Positions 35,560 to 46,092 of a stretch of DNA of 64,000 nt are shown piece after piece. Each line of letters begins with the position of its first letter. Position 1 is the first letter of the stretch. The notes under the pieces were generated by a model. It was not told the origin of the DNA and did not search any database. It saw only the letters and a program-made list of their open reading frames with translations. Position numbers and translations under genes: made by a program. Source of the DNA: Sulfitobacter pontiacus (GTDB lineage Bacteria; Pseudomonadota; Alphaproteobacteria; Rhodobacterales; Rhodobacteraceae); the NCBI RefSeq assembly GCF_040790665.1, contig NZ_CP160849.1:2071501-2135500 (forward strand), written 5' to 3'.

Positions 35560-36396
35560 ATGAGAGGGCGGCGGGTGCTGCTGGGGCTGATAGCCGCCCT
35601 GATAGCCGTCACTCCAGCCAGCGCCGCAGACCTGCCCCGTGTGGTGTCGATGAACCTGTGCACGGACCAGATGGTACTGCTGCTGGCGGATCCTGATCAA
35701 ATCACCTCCCTTTCCCGTCTGGCGCGCGATCCGCGGTCGTCGTCCCTAGCGCAGGAAGCCGCAGCACATCCGCAGAACGCAGGCGGCGCTGAAGAAATAT
35801 ATCTCTCCGCGCCGGATCTGGTGTTGGCGGGGCAATACTCCGACAAAGCGACCCTCGCGATGCTGCGCCACCTCGGCCTGCGGGTAGAGCAAATGCCGAT
35901 CACCAAGGCGCTTGACGATATTCCCGCGCAGATCCGGTGGATGGGCGACCTCTTGCAACAGCCCACGCGGGCAGAGGCGCTGGCCCGCGACGTGGAACAG
36001 ACATTGGCCGCGCAGCCCGCACTGGCCTCCGATGCCCCTGTTGCGGCGTTCTATTACCCGAACGGCTATTCGCTGGGGGTGGATACTTTGGGCCACGACA
36101 TCGTGACCACCGGCGGACTGCGCAACCTCTCGCAGAAACTCGGACGCCGGAACAGCGGGCGTCTGGCCCTGGAAGACCTGGTGATGAACGCCCCCGATGT
36201 GCTGGTCACCACGACACCCTATCCCGGAGGTTCCCGATCCGAAGAGATCATGCTACATCCTGCGCTCGCACAATACGCCAAGACCGGCCGGATGGTGTAT
36301 AGTTCGCCCGATTGGGTCTGCGGCACGCCGCTGGCGTTGCGGGCGGTGCAAGACGTTCGCAGGGCAGGCAACCAGATACGCCACGAGGAGAGATAA
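35560..36396 (+). CDS. Periplasmic corrinoid/iron-chelate binding protein (BtuF-like)
   Basis: 278 residues. A Sec signal peptide (RVLLGLIAALIAVTPASA) precedes a helical-backbone type III binding protein: RVVSMNLCTDQMVLLLADPDQITSLS, LSAPDLVLAGQYS and DVLVTTTPYPGG. Such proteins deliver vitamin B12, cobinamide or ferric chelates to an ABC importer; within a cobalamin cluster a corrinoid is the likely ligand. No permease or ATPase accompanies it. A GTG at 35542, overlapping the cobC stop, is an alternative start; the ATG gives a more normal signal peptide. Confidence 0.8.
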   Translation: MRGRRVLLGLIAALIAVTPASAADLPRVVSMNLCTDQMVLLLADPDQITSLSRLARDPRSSSLAQEAAAHPQNAGGAEEIYLSAPDLVLAGQYSDKATLAMLRHLGLRVEQMPITKALDDIPAQIRWMGDLLQQPTRAEALARDVEQTLAAQPALASDAPVAAFYYPNGYSLGVDTLGHDIVTTGGLRNLSQKLGRRNSGRLALEDLVMNAPDVLVTTTPYPGGSRSEEIMLHPALAQYAKTGRMVYSSPDWVCGTPLALRAVQDVRRAGNQIRHEER

Positions 36397-36399
36397 CAG

Positions 36400-37023
36400 A
36401 TGACCGACAGCACCCCAGACCAGAACAAGCGCCACGCCGAAAAGATGGCGAAGGTCCAGACGGCCCGCGCCAAGATGATGGCGGAAAAGACCGTGACCAA
36501 GGGGTTGATCATCGTCCACACCGGGACCGGCAAGGGCAAAAGCAGCTCTGCCTTCGGGATGATCATGCGCTGCATCGGGCACGGGTTCCCCTGCGCGCTG
36601 GTGCAGTTCATCAAGGGCGCACGGGTGTCTGCGGACCGTCAACTGCTTGAGGACCGCTTTAGCGACATCTGTCAGGTCTATGTGATGGGCGAGGGCTTTA
36701 CCTGGGACACGCAAGATCGCGAACGCGACATCGCCGCCGCCGGACGCGCATGGGAAAAAGCCAAAGAGCTGATCCGCGACCCCAACAACCGCATGGTGCT
36801 GCTCGACGAGCTCAACATCGCGCTGCGCTATGGCTATATCGACGTGCAGGATGTGGTCGATTTCCTGCAGGCCGAGAAGCCGCATATGACCCATGTGGTG
36901 ATCACCGGCCGCAACGCGCCCGACGCCTTGATCGAGATTGCGGATCTGGTGACCGAGATGAAGGAAATCAAACATCCTTTCCGCAAACAGGGTATCGCCG
37001 CACAGGCCGGTGTGGAATTCTGA
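36400..37023 (+). CDS. cobO: Cob(I)yrinic acid a,c-diamide adenosyltransferase
   Basis: 207 residues, CobA/CobO type. The P-loop is VHTGTGKGKSSSAFG (about 39-53); VLLDELNIALRYGY and VVITGRNAPDALIEIADLVTEM are conserved. It transfers the adenosyl group of ATP to the cobalt(I) corrinoid. It starts three bases after the BtuF-like gene and is followed by cobU after 54 bases. Confidence 0.96.
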   Translation: MTDSTPDQNKRHAEKMAKVQTARAKMMAEKTVTKGLIIVHTGTGKGKSSSAFGMIMRCIGHGFPCALVQFIKGARVSADRQLLEDRFSDICQVYVMGEGFTWDTQDRERDIAAAGRAWEKAKELIRDPNNRMVLLDELNIALRYGYIDVQDVVDFLQAEKPHMTHVVITGRNAPDALIEIADLVTEMKEIKHPFRKQGIAAQAGVEF

Positions 37024-37077
37024 TCGCCACCGGGGCAGGGCATTCGCCCGCGGTTCGCTTGGCAAAGGGCGGATATC

Positions 37078-37614
37078 ATGGATAAGATCACGCTGGTCAC
37101 CGGCGGTGCAAAATCGGGCAAGAGCCTTTTTGCCGAAAACCACCTGCGCGCCTACGGGCTGCCGCTGGTCTATATTGCCACCAGCCAGGCCTTCGATCCC
37201 GAGATGGAGGACCGCATCGCCGCACATAAGGTGCAACGCGGTGACGGTTGGGACACGGTAGAGGAGCCGCTTGATCTACGCGGCGCGCTGATGCGCACCG
37301 ATGGGACGGGCGCGCGGCTGGTCGATTGCATGACGCTGTGGCTGTCCAACGTGATGCACGCCGAACGCGACTGGCAGGCAGAGCTTGAAAAAGTGCTGGA
37401 CAGCTTGCGTGCACAGTCCTCTCCGGTGGTGCTGGTCACGAATGAGGTGGGCGGTGGCATCGTGCCGATGTCCGCGCTGGCACGGCGCTACCGCGATGCC
37501 TCGGGCCTGATGAACCAGCGCATTGCAGCGGTGGCGGGGCATGTCGTGTTGGTCAGCTGTGGTCTGCCCCTGACGCTGAAGGGCAGTGCGCAGGCTCCGG
37601 CCTCGCTTGCCTGA
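37078..37614 (+). CDS. cobU: Adenosylcobinamide kinase / guanylyltransferase
   Basis: 178 residues. P-loop TLVTGGAKSGKSLFAE at the N-terminus; YIATSQAFDPEMEDRIAAHKVQRG carries the GMP-binding His, and LVTNEVGGGIVP and GLMNQRIAAVA are CobU/CobP blocks. The bifunctional enzyme phosphorylates adenosylcobinamide and attaches GMP. A bit of spacing separates it from cobO and cobT, so separate ribosome loading is likely. Confidence 0.95.
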   Translation: MDKITLVTGGAKSGKSLFAENHLRAYGLPLVYIATSQAFDPEMEDRIAAHKVQRGDGWDTVEEPLDLRGALMRTDGTGARLVDCMTLWLSNVMHAERDWQAELEKVLDSLRAQSSPVVLVTNEVGGGIVPMSALARRYRDASGLMNQRIAAVAGHVVLVSCGLPLTLKGSAQAPASLA

Positions 37615-37664
37615 CCCATGAACCCGACATACGATAGATTTCCAAACGAAAGAGACCCCTTTGC

Positions 37665-38690
37665 ATGGCGCATGTGACTTTTCCCCTGACTTCCCTGTCC
37701 GACCTTGACGCGCTGACCCGCGATTTGCCTCAGGTTGATGCCGTCGCTCAAGACGCCGCGCGCGACCGGCAGAATGCGCTGACCAAACCGCCCGGATCAC
37801 TGGGCCGGCTGGAGGAGCTGGCGGTGTTCATGGCGGGGTGGCAGCAAGAGGCGGTGCCGCAGATCGACATGGCGCAGGCCCTCGTCTTTGCCGGTAACCA
37901 CGGGATCTGCGCGCAGGGGGTGAACCCTTTCCCGCAAGAGGTGACAGCCCAGATGGTGCAGAACTTCAAGGCGGGGGGCGCTGCGATCAACCAGCTGTGC
38001 CGCACCAATGACGCGCAGCTGTCGGTGATTGACCTGGACCTTGACCGCCCCACTGCCGATTTCACGCAAGGCCCCGCGATGACCGAGGCGGATTGTGTCG
38101 CGGCCCTTAACGCAGGGGCGGCGGCGCTGCATCCCGCGGCCAGTGTCTTGATCCTGGGCGAGATGGGGATCGGTAATTCCACCGTCGCCGCAGCGCTGAC
38201 GGCGGCGGTCTTTGGAGGGGCTGTGCAAGATTGGGTCGGACGCGGCACCGGTTCGGACGACGAAGGTCTGCGCCGCAAGGTCGACGCCATCACCCGCGGA
38301 CTTGCCCGCCACGCCGCCATCCCGCAGGATGGGGCGTCTATCCTGATGACCTTGGGCGGGCGCGAGCAGGCGGCGATCTGCGGCGCGGTGCTGGCCGCAC
38401 GGCAACGGCGTATTCCGGTGATCCTTGACGGGTTCATCTGCACCGCCTCTGTCGCACCGCTCTTCGCCCTGGCCCCTGCGGCGCTGGACCATTGTCTGAT
38501 CGGGCACCTGAGCGTCGAGCCCGGGCATAAACGTCTGCTGGATGCGATCGGCAAGACGGCCGTGCTCGATTTCGACATGCGGTTGGGCGAAGGATCGGGC
38601 GCCGCGCTGGCGCTTGGTATCCTGCGCTCGGCGCTGGCGTGCCACAGCGGCATGGCGACCTTTGCCGAAGCCGGCGTGGCGGACGGCTGA
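37665..38690 (+). CDS. cobT: Nicotinate-nucleotide:dimethylbenzimidazole phosphoribosyltransferase
   Basis: 341 residues. TKPPGSLGRLEELA near residue 41, VFAGNHGICAQGVNPFP, ILGEMGIGNSTVAAAL, WVGRGTGSDDEGL and DFDMRLGEGSGAALA (catalytic Glu near the C-terminus) identify CobT. It makes alpha-ribazole phosphate, the lower ligand precursor. Its stop TGA shares an A with the cobS start. Confidence 0.97.
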   Translation: MAHVTFPLTSLSDLDALTRDLPQVDAVAQDAARDRQNALTKPPGSLGRLEELAVFMAGWQQEAVPQIDMAQALVFAGNHGICAQGVNPFPQEVTAQMVQNFKAGGAAINQLCRTNDAQLSVIDLDLDRPTADFTQGPAMTEADCVAALNAGAAALHPAASVLILGEMGIGNSTVAAALTAAVFGGAVQDWVGRGTGSDDEGLRRKVDAITRGLARHAAIPQDGASILMTLGGREQAAICGAVLAARQRRIPVILDGFICTASVAPLFALAPAALDHCLIGHLSVEPGHKRLLDAIGKTAVLDFDMRLGEGSGAALALGILRSALACHSGMATFAEAGVADG

Positions 38691-39442
38691 TGCTGCGCGC
38701 CCGGGTGGCAGAGGCGCGGCTGGCGATGCTGCTGCTGACCCGTATCCCCGTGGGATATCTGCGCGATCCGATCCCGGAGACAGGAGCCTCGGCCTGGGGC
38801 TGGCCCTTGGCGGGGGCGGTCGCGATGCTGCCTGCCGCTCTGATCTACTGGGCGCTGCACGCGGCGGGCTTTGGCCCGACGGTTGCGGCCCTTGGTCTGA
38901 TCTTTGCCACGACACTGCTGACCGGCGCGATGCACGAAGACGGGCTGGCCGATATGGCCGACGGGTTCGGCGGCGGGCAGACCCGCGCGCGCAAGCTCGA
39001 GATTATGCGCGACAGCCGCATTGGCAGCTACGGGGTGATGGCCCTGATCCTGACGGTGGCGCTGCAGGTGGCGCTGATCGCGCGGCTGGATCATCCTGCA
39101 CTGGTCGTGCCTGCCGCGCTTGGTCTGTCGATGGCCAGCCGCGCGATGCTGCCGTTCTGGCTGGCGCGGATGCCTGCCGCGCGGGCCGACGGGCTGGGGC
39201 ACGGCGCGGCGCAGGTGCCGGCGACTTGCGTCTATATCGCGGTCGCCTTTGGCTTGATTGGGCTGCTGCCCCTGGGCTTTGGCGCGGCGGCGGTGATCTT
39301 TGCGGGGATCGTTGTGGCCACCGCGCTGGTGGCCGCGCTGGCGCTGCGGCAAATCGGCGGGCAGACCGGCGACGTGATCGGCGCGATGCAGAAACTGGCC
39401 GAACTGTCGGGCTGGGGCGTCACCGTCTATCTCTTTGCCTGA
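38690..39442 (+). CDS. cobS: Adenosylcobinamide-GDP ribazoletransferase
   Basis: 250 residues, polytopic membrane protein. The catalytic aspartate motif is HEDGLADMADGFGGG (about 82-96), followed by KLEIMRDSRIGSYG. It joins adenosylcobinamide-GDP to alpha-ribazole to complete cobalamin. The ATG at 38690 overlaps the cobT stop (TGATG); the longer frame that begins inside cobT is rejected. It closes the cobalamin block. Confidence 0.95.
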   Translation: MLRARVAEARLAMLLLTRIPVGYLRDPIPETGASAWGWPLAGAVAMLPAALIYWALHAAGFGPTVAALGLIFATTLLTGAMHEDGLADMADGFGGGQTRARKLEIMRDSRIGSYGVMALILTVALQVALIARLDHPALVVPAALGLSMASRAMLPFWLARMPAARADGLGHGAAQVPATCVYIAVAFGLIGLLPLGFGAAAVIFAGIVVATALVAALALRQIGGQTGDVIGAMQKLAELSGWGVTVYLFA

Positions 39443-39497
39443 CGCGTCCGAGCCGCGTGCCCTTTGACCGGCCGCAAATCCGATGTAGCAAGGGCCC

Positions 39498-40925
39498 ATG
39501 TCGAAAAAGACCCTGAACACCGCAAATCTTGCCGCCCTCGGGGCGGAGCGGCTGGCCGAACTGTTGATCGAGGTCAGCACCGGCAGCGCCGATATGAAAC
39601 GTCGTCTGCGGCTTGAGTTGAGCCACAACCTCGGCCCTGCTGAACTCGCGCGTGATGTGCGCAAGCGGCTGGTCACGATCCGGCGGGCCAAAAGCTATGT
39701 CGGGTGGCGCAAGCGGACGGCGCTGATCAAAGACCTGCGCACCCAATCCGCGATGATCATCGACAAGATCGCACCAGACGCCCCCGCCGACGCCTTCGAT
39801 CTGCTGTGGGAGTTTCTGGAGCTCGCTCCTTCGGTCATGGACCGGGTGGACGACAGCAAGGGGGACGTGGGGGCCGTCTTTGCCGATGCGCTTGCTGAGA
39901 TCGGCCAGATTGCCGCCCGCGCCCCGCTGGACCCGATCGCGCTGGCGGAACGCACGTGGGAGGCGGTGCAGGGGAATACGGATGGCGCATTTGACGGGAT
40001 TATCTCACGCATGGCCCCGTCCTTGGGCGACAGCGGGCTCGCACATCTGAAGGGGCTGATCCAAAGCTTTGACGCGGCACCGCTGGACGCGACAGAGGAT
40101 CACCCCGCCTTGCAATTCCTGCGCGAGCTGCGCGGGCGCAATGCGAACTACGCCGCGCAACGCAAGAAACGCTTTGTCCAGATGCACCTGCGCGAGGTGG
40201 CCTTGGCGCAGGGGGATACGGAGACCTACATCTCGCTGTTCTCTCCCAGCGATCTGGCGCGGCCCACCGTTGCGGTCGAGGTGGCGGCGCTCTGGTCGGC
40301 CGCTGGCAATCACGATGCCGCGCTTGATGTTCTTGAGGGCGCGCGCCCCAAGGGGAAAGAGGCGGGGCGGCAGGCGTGGGACCCGGCCTATATCCACGCG
40401 CTGATCGCATCGGGGCGCGAGGACGAGGCGCAAGCCCACCGCTGGCGCTGTTTTACCGAAACGCTCGACCCAGAGATGCTGCGGGCGCACCTCAAACAGC
40501 TACCGGATTTCGATGATCTTGAGGTAGAGGAGGCCGCCAAGGCCCATGCGGCCACGTTCAAGGATCTCAACGCGGCGATCGCCTTTTTCCTCGCGTGGCC
40601 CGACCTGCGCGGGCTCGCAGCGATGATTGAAACGCGCGCCGAGACGTTGAACGGCACCCATGTCGCCCCTCTCTCTGATGCCGCCGATGCGCTGCGGGCG
40701 CGCCATCCTCTGGCGGCAGCGCTGTGTTGGCGCGCCATGATCGAAGCCGCGCTGTGGGAAAGCGCCAAGTCGCGCTACGCGCTGGCGGCAGATCACCTGA
40801 TGGACTGCGCCGCCGCGGATATCGAGATCGAGGATTACGGAGCTTTCGAAAGCCACGACGCCTTTGGCCGGCGCCTGCGCAAACGCTATGCCCATACGGC
40901 GGGGTTCTGGACGCGGGTCACCTGA
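39498..40925 (+). CDS. DUF6880 family protein
   Basis: 475 residues of mainly helical, TPR-like composition (WRKRTALIKDLRTQSAMIIDKI, DALAEIGQIAARAPLDPIAL, AGNHDAALDVLEGARPKG). It resembles the DUF6880 family found in alphaproteobacteria; no catalytic motif or signal peptide is visible. A link to the preceding cobalamin genes is not shown: 55 bases separate it from cobS and the product is unrelated. Confidence 0.7.
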   Translation: MSKKTLNTANLAALGAERLAELLIEVSTGSADMKRRLRLELSHNLGPAELARDVRKRLVTIRRAKSYVGWRKRTALIKDLRTQSAMIIDKIAPDAPADAFDLLWEFLELAPSVMDRVDDSKGDVGAVFADALAEIGQIAARAPLDPIALAERTWEAVQGNTDGAFDGIISRMAPSLGDSGLAHLKGLIQSFDAAPLDATEDHPALQFLRELRGRNANYAAQRKKRFVQMHLREVALAQGDTETYISLFSPSDLARPTVAVEVAALWSAAGNHDAALDVLEGARPKGKEAGRQAWDPAYIHALIASGREDEAQAHRWRCFTETLDPEMLRAHLKQLPDFDDLEVEEAAKAHAATFKDLNAAIAFFLAWPDLRGLAAMIETRAETLNGTHVAPLSDAADALRARHPLAAALCWRAMIEAALWESAKSRYALAADHLMDCAAADIEIEDYGAFESHDAFGRRLRKRYAHTAGFWTRVT

Positions 40926-40992
40926 TCTGCGCGTGCTGGGTCTTTTCTTGCCGCGACGCGGGAACCAACAGGCACGCCGCGCGTATGGATGC

Positions 40993-41466
40993 ATGAGTAT
41001 TTTCAAACGCGCCGCCTTCGCCCCCATTGCCGCCCTTGGCTTTGCCCTTCCTCTTGCAGCTGCCGCTGATGTGGTGGGCAATGTCGATGTGGACTGGCTG
41101 GGCAATGACATCGTGGTAGAGGCGGTCCAAGACCCCGAGGTCAAGGGGGTCACCTGCCATCTGGCCTATTTTGAACGGGGTCTGATCGACCGGCTGCAAA
41201 AGGGCAATTGGTTCGAGGATCCGTCGAATTCTTCCATCTCTTGCCGCCAGACCGGCCCGATCGAGATTGGCGACATCTCGCGCGACGACGAGGGCGAGAC
41301 GGTGTTCAGCGAACGCCGGTCCGTGATCTTCAAGACGCTGAAGGTCAAACGGATTTTCGACGAGGAAAACAACACCTTGGTCTATATCAGCCACGCGCGC
41401 GATGTGCAGAACGGATCTGCCAAAATGTCGATGTCGACCGTGCCGCTCTTTGTGCCGACCAAATAG
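40993..41466 (+). CDS. creA: CreA family periplasmic protein
   Basis: 157 residues: a signal peptide (FAPIAALGFALPLAAAA) followed by the CreA domain, with DIVVEAVQDPEVKGVTCHLAYFERG (conserved Cys) and SNSSISCRQTGPIEIGDI (second Cys), likely forming a disulfide. CreA proteins are widespread in proteobacteria; their role is unknown. The start at 40993 places the signal peptide at the N-terminus; a longer frame would overlap the DUF6880 gene. Confidence 0.9.
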   Translation: MSIFKRAAFAPIAALGFALPLAAAADVVGNVDVDWLGNDIVVEAVQDPEVKGVTCHLAYFERGLIDRLQKGNWFEDPSNSSISCRQTGPIEIGDISRDDEGETVFSERRSVIFKTLKVKRIFDEENNTLVYISHARDVQNGSAKMSMSTVPLFVPTK

Positions 41467-41559
41467 GCAAAGCTTTGCCAAGGCGTATCATCCGCTTTGC
41501 CCGCCCCCGTGCTTCGGCTATTCTATGCCGAAGTCATAACAAACAAGGGCGCGGGCAGT

Positions 41560-42720
41560 ATGAGCATTTCTCGAAGAAGTTTCACCGTCGGAGTGGCAGC
41601 ATTGGGCCTTGCGGCCTGTAGCACCGGCAACAGGGCAGGCAGCTTTGCGCCGCGCAGCGATGCGGGGCTGGCACCGGACCTGCAACCCCAACCGAACGCG
41701 GGCTATGACGCGTGGGTTTCGTCGTTCAAGTCACGCGCTGCGGCGCAGGGCATTTCCGACAGCACGCTGCGTCGCGGCTTTGCGGGGGCGGGCTATCTGC
41801 CGGGGGTGGTCAAACGGGACCGCAACCAGACGGAATTCAGCCGCTCGCTTGAAGATTACCTTGCCATTGCAGCATCGGACGAACGTGTCACCAAAGGACG
41901 CGCAGCATTCGCGCGCCACCAAGGCGTGTTGCGCCAGATAGAGGCGCGCTACGGCGTGCCTGCCGAAGTCGTCACCGCCGTGTGGGGGCTGGAAAGCTTT
42001 TACGGGGAACGGCGCGGGAATGTGCCGGTCGTGTCGGCGACATCGACGCTGGCCTATGACGGGCGTCGCGGGGCCTTTTTCGAGAAACAACTGATCGCGG
42101 CACTGCGTATCCTTGAGCGCGGCGATGTCTCGGCTGCCGGTCTGACCGGAAGCTGGGCCGGTGCCATGGGCCACACGCAGTTCATCCCCACATCCTATCA
42201 ATCCTTTGCGGTAGATTTCACCGGCGACGGCAAACGCGACATCTGGTCTGACGACCCGTCGGATTCGCTGGCCTCCACCGCCGCCTATCTGGCGAAGTCG
42301 GGCTGGAAGTCCGGCCAGAAATGGGGCGCAGAAATGGGCACCGCGGCGGCAAGCTCTGCCACGCCGGTGCAGATCCTCCAGCCGGATGCGGGCGGGCCGC
42401 GCTTTGCGATCTTTAACAACTTCAAGGCGATCAAGCGCTATAACAACTCGGACAATTACGCGATTGGCGTCGGGCATCTGTCGGACCGTATCGCTGGGGG
42501 TGGGCCTATTCAGGCCAGCTTTGGCCCCGATAAATACGGGCTGACCATTGACGACCGCAAGGCGTTGCAAGAACGGCTGACCGCCCGCGGTTTTGACACA
42601 GACGGCACCGATGGTGTGATTGGCCCGAACAGTCGCAAGGCGATCACCGCCTATCAGCAAAGCCAAGGGCTGCCCGCAACCGGTGACCCGTCGCGCGAGC
42701 TGCTGGCGCGGTTGGGCTGA
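41560..42720 (+). CDS. Lytic murein transglycosylase (MltB-like) lipoprotein
   Basis: 386 residues. The N-terminus SRRSFTVGVAALGLAAC combines a twin-arginine motif with a lipobox (Cys near residue 20). The SLT family 103 domain follows, with the catalytic glutamate in VWGLESFYGERRG (Glu145) and GSWAGAMGHTQFIPTSYQSFAVDF. A C-terminal peptidoglycan-binding domain (about 325-386, ARGFDTDGTDGVIGPNSRKAI) anchors it to the wall. It cleaves peptidoglycan glycan strands with 1,6-anhydro formation. Confidence 0.93.
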   Translation: MSISRRSFTVGVAALGLAACSTGNRAGSFAPRSDAGLAPDLQPQPNAGYDAWVSSFKSRAAAQGISDSTLRRGFAGAGYLPGVVKRDRNQTEFSRSLEDYLAIAASDERVTKGRAAFARHQGVLRQIEARYGVPAEVVTAVWGLESFYGERRGNVPVVSATSTLAYDGRRGAFFEKQLIAALRILERGDVSAAGLTGSWAGAMGHTQFIPTSYQSFAVDFTGDGKRDIWSDDPSDSLASTAAYLAKSGWKSGQKWGAEMGTAAASSATPVQILQPDAGGPRFAIFNNFKAIKRYNNSDNYAIGVGHLSDRIAGGGPIQASFGPDKYGLTIDDRKALQERLTARGFDTDGTDGVIGPNSRKAITAYQQSQGLPATGDPSRELLARLG

Positions 42721-42737
42721 TACCGCGATGAAACGAT

Positions 42738-42764
42738 GATCCGCCCGCTTAGGTCGGGCGGATC
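42738..42764. terminator. Hairpin overlapping the oxyR 3' end
   Basis: GATCCGCCCG and CGGGCGGATC form a 10-bp stem with a 7-base loop that includes the oxyR stop codon, between the convergent transglycosylase and oxyR genes. No T-run follows on either strand. Confidence 0.45.
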
Positions 42765-43630
42765 AGATCAGCGATTTCGGACAGTTTGCTGGCCAGCGGG
42801 CTGGTCTTGCGCCAGATCATCCCCACACGGCGCGTCGGTTCCGGCGCGGGGAAGGCGTTGACCGCCACCTGCGCGGACCGCGTTTCCACGGCGACGGCCA
42901 TCTCGGGGATCAGCGTCACGCCGATGCCCGCACCGACCATTTGCACCAGCGTGGACAGTGAGCTCGCATCCAGCCCCTCGCGTGCGGTTTCCGACTGCAT
43001 ATCGCAAAACGACAGCGCCTGATCGCGAAAGCAATGCCCTTCCTCAAGCAGCAGTAACTTCATCTCGTTCAGATGTGCGCTGCTGGGGATCGGCTTGTTG
43101 CGATCAGCCTCGGGGCGCACCAGCATGAATTTCTCGTCGAACAGGGTGACTTCGGTCAGGGAGGGTTCTGACACGGGCAGGGCGACGATGGCGGTGTCGA
43201 TGCGCCCCTCGGTCAGCTCGGTGATCAGCCGCGGGGTCATGGTTTCGCGCACGTGGATATCCAGCGCGGGGTTCATCCGGGTCAGCTTGGTGATGATCGA
43301 GGGCAGCAGATAGGGGCCGATGGTGGGGATGATCCCGATTCTCAACCGGCCCATCAGCCCGTCTTTGGAGGCGCGCGCCATATCCTGAAGCTCATCCACC
43401 CCCTGCAAGATCGCCCGCGCGCGCGGCGCGAAATCGACGCCAAAGCTGGTCAACGTGATATTCCGCCCGCCGCGATCAAAGAGGGGCGTTTGCAAGTTCT
43501 GCTCCAACTCCTTGATTTGCACGGATAAGGCGGGCTGCGAAATCGCGCAGGCCTCGGCGGCGTGGCCAAAGTGACGGTGATGGGCAACGGCTTCGAAGTA
43601 GCGAAGCTGCTTAAGGGTGATGTTGGTCAT
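42749..43630 (-). CDS. oxyR: OxyR-type hydrogen peroxide sensor (LysR family)
   Basis: 293 residues. N-terminal HTH (LKQLRYFEAVAHHRHFGHAAEACAISQPALSVQIKEL) and effector domain with the redox pair Cys200 and Cys209 in LEEGHCFRDQALSFC, matching Cys199/Cys208 of E. coli OxyR. Peroxide forms a disulfide between them and activates the protein. It is divergent from katG across 164 bases with an OxyR-like motif that overlaps its own start codon, so autoregulation plus katG activation is expected. Confidence 0.94.
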   Translation of the reverse strand: MTNITLKQLRYFEAVAHHRHFGHAAEACAISQPALSVQIKELEQNLQTPLFDRGGRNITLTSFGVDFAPRARAILQGVDELQDMARASKDGLMGRLRIGIIPTIGPYLLPSIITKLTRMNPALDIHVRETMTPRLITELTEGRIDTAIVALPVSEPSLTEVTLFDEKFMLVRPEADRNKPIPSSAHLNEMKLLLLEEGHCFRDQALSFCDMQSETAREGLDASSLSTLVQMVGAGIGVTLIPEMAVAVETRSAQVAVNAFPAPEPTRRVGMIWRKTSPLASKLSEIADLIRPT

Positions 43631-43665
43631 AGTTTATTTTTATCAAACTGATAGGAAATGCCAAC
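43629..43665. promoter_or_regulatory. OxyR-binding motif candidate between oxyR and katG
   Basis: Two ATAG elements lie exactly 22 bases apart (43629 and 43651), the spacing of the OxyR consensus ATAG-N7-CTAT-N7-ATAG-N7-CTAT. The second element reads TTAT (43640-43643) and the fourth CAAC (43662-43665), so it is an imperfect match. It covers the oxyR start and lies about 130-165 bases before katG. Confidence 0.6.
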
Positions 43666-43749
43666 TTAAACTAATCAATAACTGCTGTTAGAACAATTCC
43701 AGAAAGACGGGGCAGACCGTATCGCGCCCCCGACATCCATCCCCCGTGA

Positions 43750-46011
<2,262 letters not shown>

Positions 46012-46029
46012 GGGTAGGTAACGAGTGCC

Positions 46030-46065
46030 AAGGGCGCGGCCGGTATTCGGTCGCGCCCTTTTTTT
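46030..46065 (+). terminator. Rho-independent terminator of katG
   Basis: AAGGGCGCGGCCG and CGGTCGCGCCCTT form a 13-base stem with one mismatch around a 5-base loop, followed by a run of seven Ts, 18 bases past the katG stop. Confidence 0.92.
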
Positions 46066-46092
46066 GTGTCGTGGTGTCAGATGAAACAGGGC

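Noticed and set aside
37748..39691. 647-codon minus-strand frame over cobT-cobS
   Set aside because: Arg/Gln-rich antisense product, no family; cobT and cobS are certain.
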